From: JANLSE01 sp031362265
GTDB taxonomy: Bacteria > Chloroflexota > Chloroflexia > Chloroflexales > Roseiflexaceae
Direction: 5' to 3'
DNA length: 5,386 bases
Assembly: GCA_031362265.1 (NCBI GenBank)
Contig: JANLSE010000314.1
Span: forward strand, 1 to 5,386
The position numbers and the translations under genes were made by a program. The notes beneath the pieces are model-generated. The model was not told the DNA's origin, searched no databases, and saw only the letters and a program-made list of their open reading frames with translations. Of this stretch, positions 4,168 to 5,386 are shown piece by piece (the first letter of the stretch is position 1; each line of letters opens with the position of its first letter).

Positions 4168-4586
4168 GCGGAGAGGGCGATGCCGCCGAGAACTACATCC
4201 GCGTCGACCTGGCGCGCGGCCATCGCGCAATGCTCCAGTATGAGGGCTATGCGCTGCCACTCGATACCCAGGAGGTACCTGCGCTCGCCAACCGACCGAG
4301 CGATCCACAGCGTGCCTGGGTATTCAATCTGTCAAAGGTTTCTATCAGTTCAGCTGGTAACGAAGATGCTGAAACAGCCGAGGTTTTTGGTAACGTCGGG
4401 AACGACGCTGTTACCGCAGTAGAGCAGGGTGTTTCAGGGTTGTTACCGGTTCCCGTTACCACTACGGAGGCCGCTCATATTGCGTTTCTCTTAGCGACGT
4501 TACCACCCTCAGAAGTGGTGAAAAGGCTTGACGGCTACAGTCCGCGACGGTATGGGGAAGTCACGATTGGTCAAAAAGATAGGTGA
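3963..4586 (+). pseudogene. C-terminal half of an FtsK/TraG-like DNA translocase, Walker A missing
   Basis: This frame is protein-like from about 3918 (PDAALALACESLGAEVRRRL) onward; GTG 3963 is only a formal start, without a ribosome binding site. In numbering from 3963, LTIVCDDFPVLVSEVG (18-33) is a Walker B strand with two aspartates. FKLVGRLGRSLQVRLVVLSQ (40-59) is the next helix and sensor strand, as in FtsK/HerA-type ATPases. SLGLSGEGDAAENYIRVDLA (65-84) continues the fold. A less conserved, more AT-rich stretch (120-165) holds a cluster of GGTAAC motifs. A helical tail, AAHIAFLLATLPPSEVVKRL with GYSPRRYGEV (170-200), may be a winged-helix-like DNA contact. Without the P-loop it cannot hydrolyse ATP by itself. 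Upstream and downstream frames together form one broken gene. The distance from 4586 to the next gene is 72 nt. Confidence 0.65.
4356..4504. repeat. Cluster of GGTAAC/GTTACC sites with a hairpin
   Basis: GGTAAC occurs at 4356-4361 and 4389-4394. Its reverse, GTTACC, occurs at 4410-4415, 4442-4447, 4455-4460 and 4499-4504: six in 149 bp. The sites at 4389 and 4410 form a hairpin GGTAACGTCG/CGAC-GCT-GTTACC with a GGAA loop and a 3-nt bulge. The cluster lies in the poorly conserved tail of the translocase frame, so the repeats are unlikely to be explained by protein constraint alone. They could be protein-binding sites (partition, transfer or operator) or a local expansion. Confidence 0.45.
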
Positions 4587-4648
4587 AACACATAGAGACA
4601 AACCCTATCGTCATGTGGTATTTCTATACTCGTCGATTGTGCTTGCTC

Positions 4649-4654
4649 GGGAGG
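4649..4654 (+). promoter_or_regulatory. Ribosome binding site of the zinc-ribbon membrane protein
   Basis: GGGAGG followed by AATC and ATG at 4659; strong match, slightly short spacing. Confidence 0.7.
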
Positions 4655-4658
4655 AATC

Positions 4659-5324
4659 ATGGCGCATCCAACAACACTATGGAAACGAACCATACTGGCG
4701 ACGCTCGCCGTCCCGCTCTTGGCCGCCCCAAGTGCCTATGGCGTGTATGTGTATTTGGAGCCCGAGAGCGGCGCGCTGGCAGCTGCCTCGGCAGCCATCG
4801 GGTTCGAATTGCTCTATCTCGGGGTGAATGTGTTAGCGCTGCATACCGCCGAGCTGCGCGCCTATGCGCGGCGCGTTGCGCTGGCTGCGGTCGTTACCGC
4901 GGTCACCTTTAACGCCTTAACGCATTATGCGGCCAAGGTGCCGAACGCCTATAGCGGTGCGCCATTTGCCCTGCTGCCAGCCATTCTGGCATTGATCACC
5001 GCGCTGCCACTCGCCGGTCTGGCCTATGCGGTCTCGGTCTTGCTCCATCGCATGAGTACGGCGCATACCGCGCAGCCAGTAACGCAGCGCGATCGGGATG
5101 CGGCGCATACCGCGCTGCTCGATGCGGATGATCAAAGCGCAGTGCTGGGCTTCCCAGTGAGCAGCGGCGCATCCGAAATGCTTGCACTCGACCATACCTG
5201 CCCACGTTGTGGCGCGCCGATCTCCCAGCACCAGGCCGCGGCAGCCATCCGCTGGGGCACGCGCTGGAAGGGCTGTCAGCACTGCGCCAGTATGCACGCA
5301 TCGATCACGAGCCTTGCGCGGTAA
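4659..5324 (+). CDS. Membrane protein with C-terminal zinc ribbon (221 aa)
   Basis: The N-terminal half is hydrophobic, with membrane segments at about 10-31, 40-61, 73-90 and 103-129. The first follows a short basic start (MAHPTTLWKR) and may act as a signal anchor. A soluble tail begins at 131 and carries a near-duplicate TAHTAQP/AAHTALL pair, an acidic patch (DADDQS) and then CPRCG (C181, C184) and CQHC (C206, C209). This four-cysteine ribbon should bind one zinc ion on the cytoplasmic side. I do not recognise the family. Zinc ribbons on small membrane proteins often serve protein or nucleic-acid contacts, but no role can be assigned. A strong ribosome binding site supports the start. The stop overlaps an ATG (TAATG), so a coupled gene may follow. 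Confidence 0.85.
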   Translation: MAHPTTLWKRTILATLAVPLLAAPSAYGVYVYLEPESGALAAASAAIGFELLYLGVNVLALHTAELRAYARRVALAAVVTAVTFNALTHYAAKVPNAYSGAPFALLPAILALITALPLAGLAYAVSVLLHRMSTAHTAQPVTQRDRDAAHTALLDADDQSAVLGFPVSSGASEMLALDHTCPRCGAPISQHQAAAAIRWGTRWKGCQHCASMHASITSLAR

Positions 5325-5386
5325 TGCGATGTCATGCGCGGCACGTTGCGCATCCAATCTGGCGGTATTACGACGATGACGCTTCG
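5324..5386 (+). CDS. Possible start of a further gene, cut by the window
   Basis: Two frames remain open to the edge. One starts at ATG 5324, overlapping the previous stop as TAATG (MRCHARHVAHPIW...). The other starts at ATG 5334 (MRGTLRIQSGGITTMTL), whose composition looks more protein-like. Neither has a clear ribosome binding site and the fragment is too short to identify. Confidence 0.2.
   Translation, partial: MRCHARHVAHPIWRYYDDDAS

Noticed and set aside
5060..5115. Direct repeat GGCGCATACCGCGC at 5060-5073 and 5102-5115
   Set aside because: The copies are 42 bp apart, in frame within a coding region and encode similar AHTA segments. This looks like a short internal duplication or shared codon preference rather than a separate element.
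1..5386. The window as a complete small circle, because frames open at the right edge continue into frames open at the left edge
   Set aside because: More than one frame joins in this way, so the match has little weight, and there is no terminal repeat to support closure. Read pairs across the ends would decide.

Overview
The window looks like a piece of a Chloroflexota (green non-sulfur, Roseiflexus/Kouleothrix-like) chromosome or large element. I infer this from the protein types (a DUF433/DUF5615 toxin-antitoxin pair, a DUF5678-like protein) and from degenerate intergenic repeats of the CACAGAG and ACGCAAAGGCGCAAAG kind, which I remember as common in that phylum. No ribosomal or core metabolic gene is present, so the placement is tentative. 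Base composition is mosaic: the two membrane-protein genes and the translocase remnant are GC-rich, while 1-1540 and 3000-3700 are closer to balanced.

Layout. 1-228: possible end of a broken small HGG-motif gene on the + strand, followed by a very long hairpin (246-303). 277-1198: a minus-strand run of three small hypothetical genes (in order of transcription: an RIDW-motif protein, a DUF5678-like protein, and a short unrecognised ORF). They are preceded by a good minus-strand promoter (1284-1312). 1313-1540: a divergent control region with three copies of CTTTAATAAG, two of them forming a 13-bp perfect inverted repeat, then a TTGACA-17-TACCAT promoter reading right. 1541-1780: an excisionase-family helix-turn-helix protein. 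1777-2150: no convincing protein, but a near-consensus promoter, at least six local hairpins, a possible closing helix between the two ends and a T-rich end. I propose this as an undescribed structured RNA of about 340 nt. 2151-2250: a degenerate inverted repeat.

2298-2924: a multi-pass membrane protein of 208 aa with a strong ribosome binding site, followed by an 8-bp tandem repeat. 3080-3612 (minus): a compact DUF433 antitoxin / DUF5615 PIN-like toxin operon with its own promoter. 3703-4586: remains of an FtsK/TraG-like DNA-pumping ATPase. The membrane-anchored N-terminus and the Walker B half lie in different frames, and no Walker A motif is visible, so an internal deletion is likely. Its tail carries six copies of GGTAAC/GTTACC. 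4659-5324: a membrane protein of 221 aa with a C-terminal CxxC...CxxC zinc ribbon. The last 62 bases may start another gene.

Taken together, the excisionase-type regulator, the two unknown membrane proteins, the FtsK-like remnant and the addiction module look like part of an integrated conjugative or plasmid-like element that is partly decayed. That reading is inference. The individual domain calls are better supported than the element as a whole.
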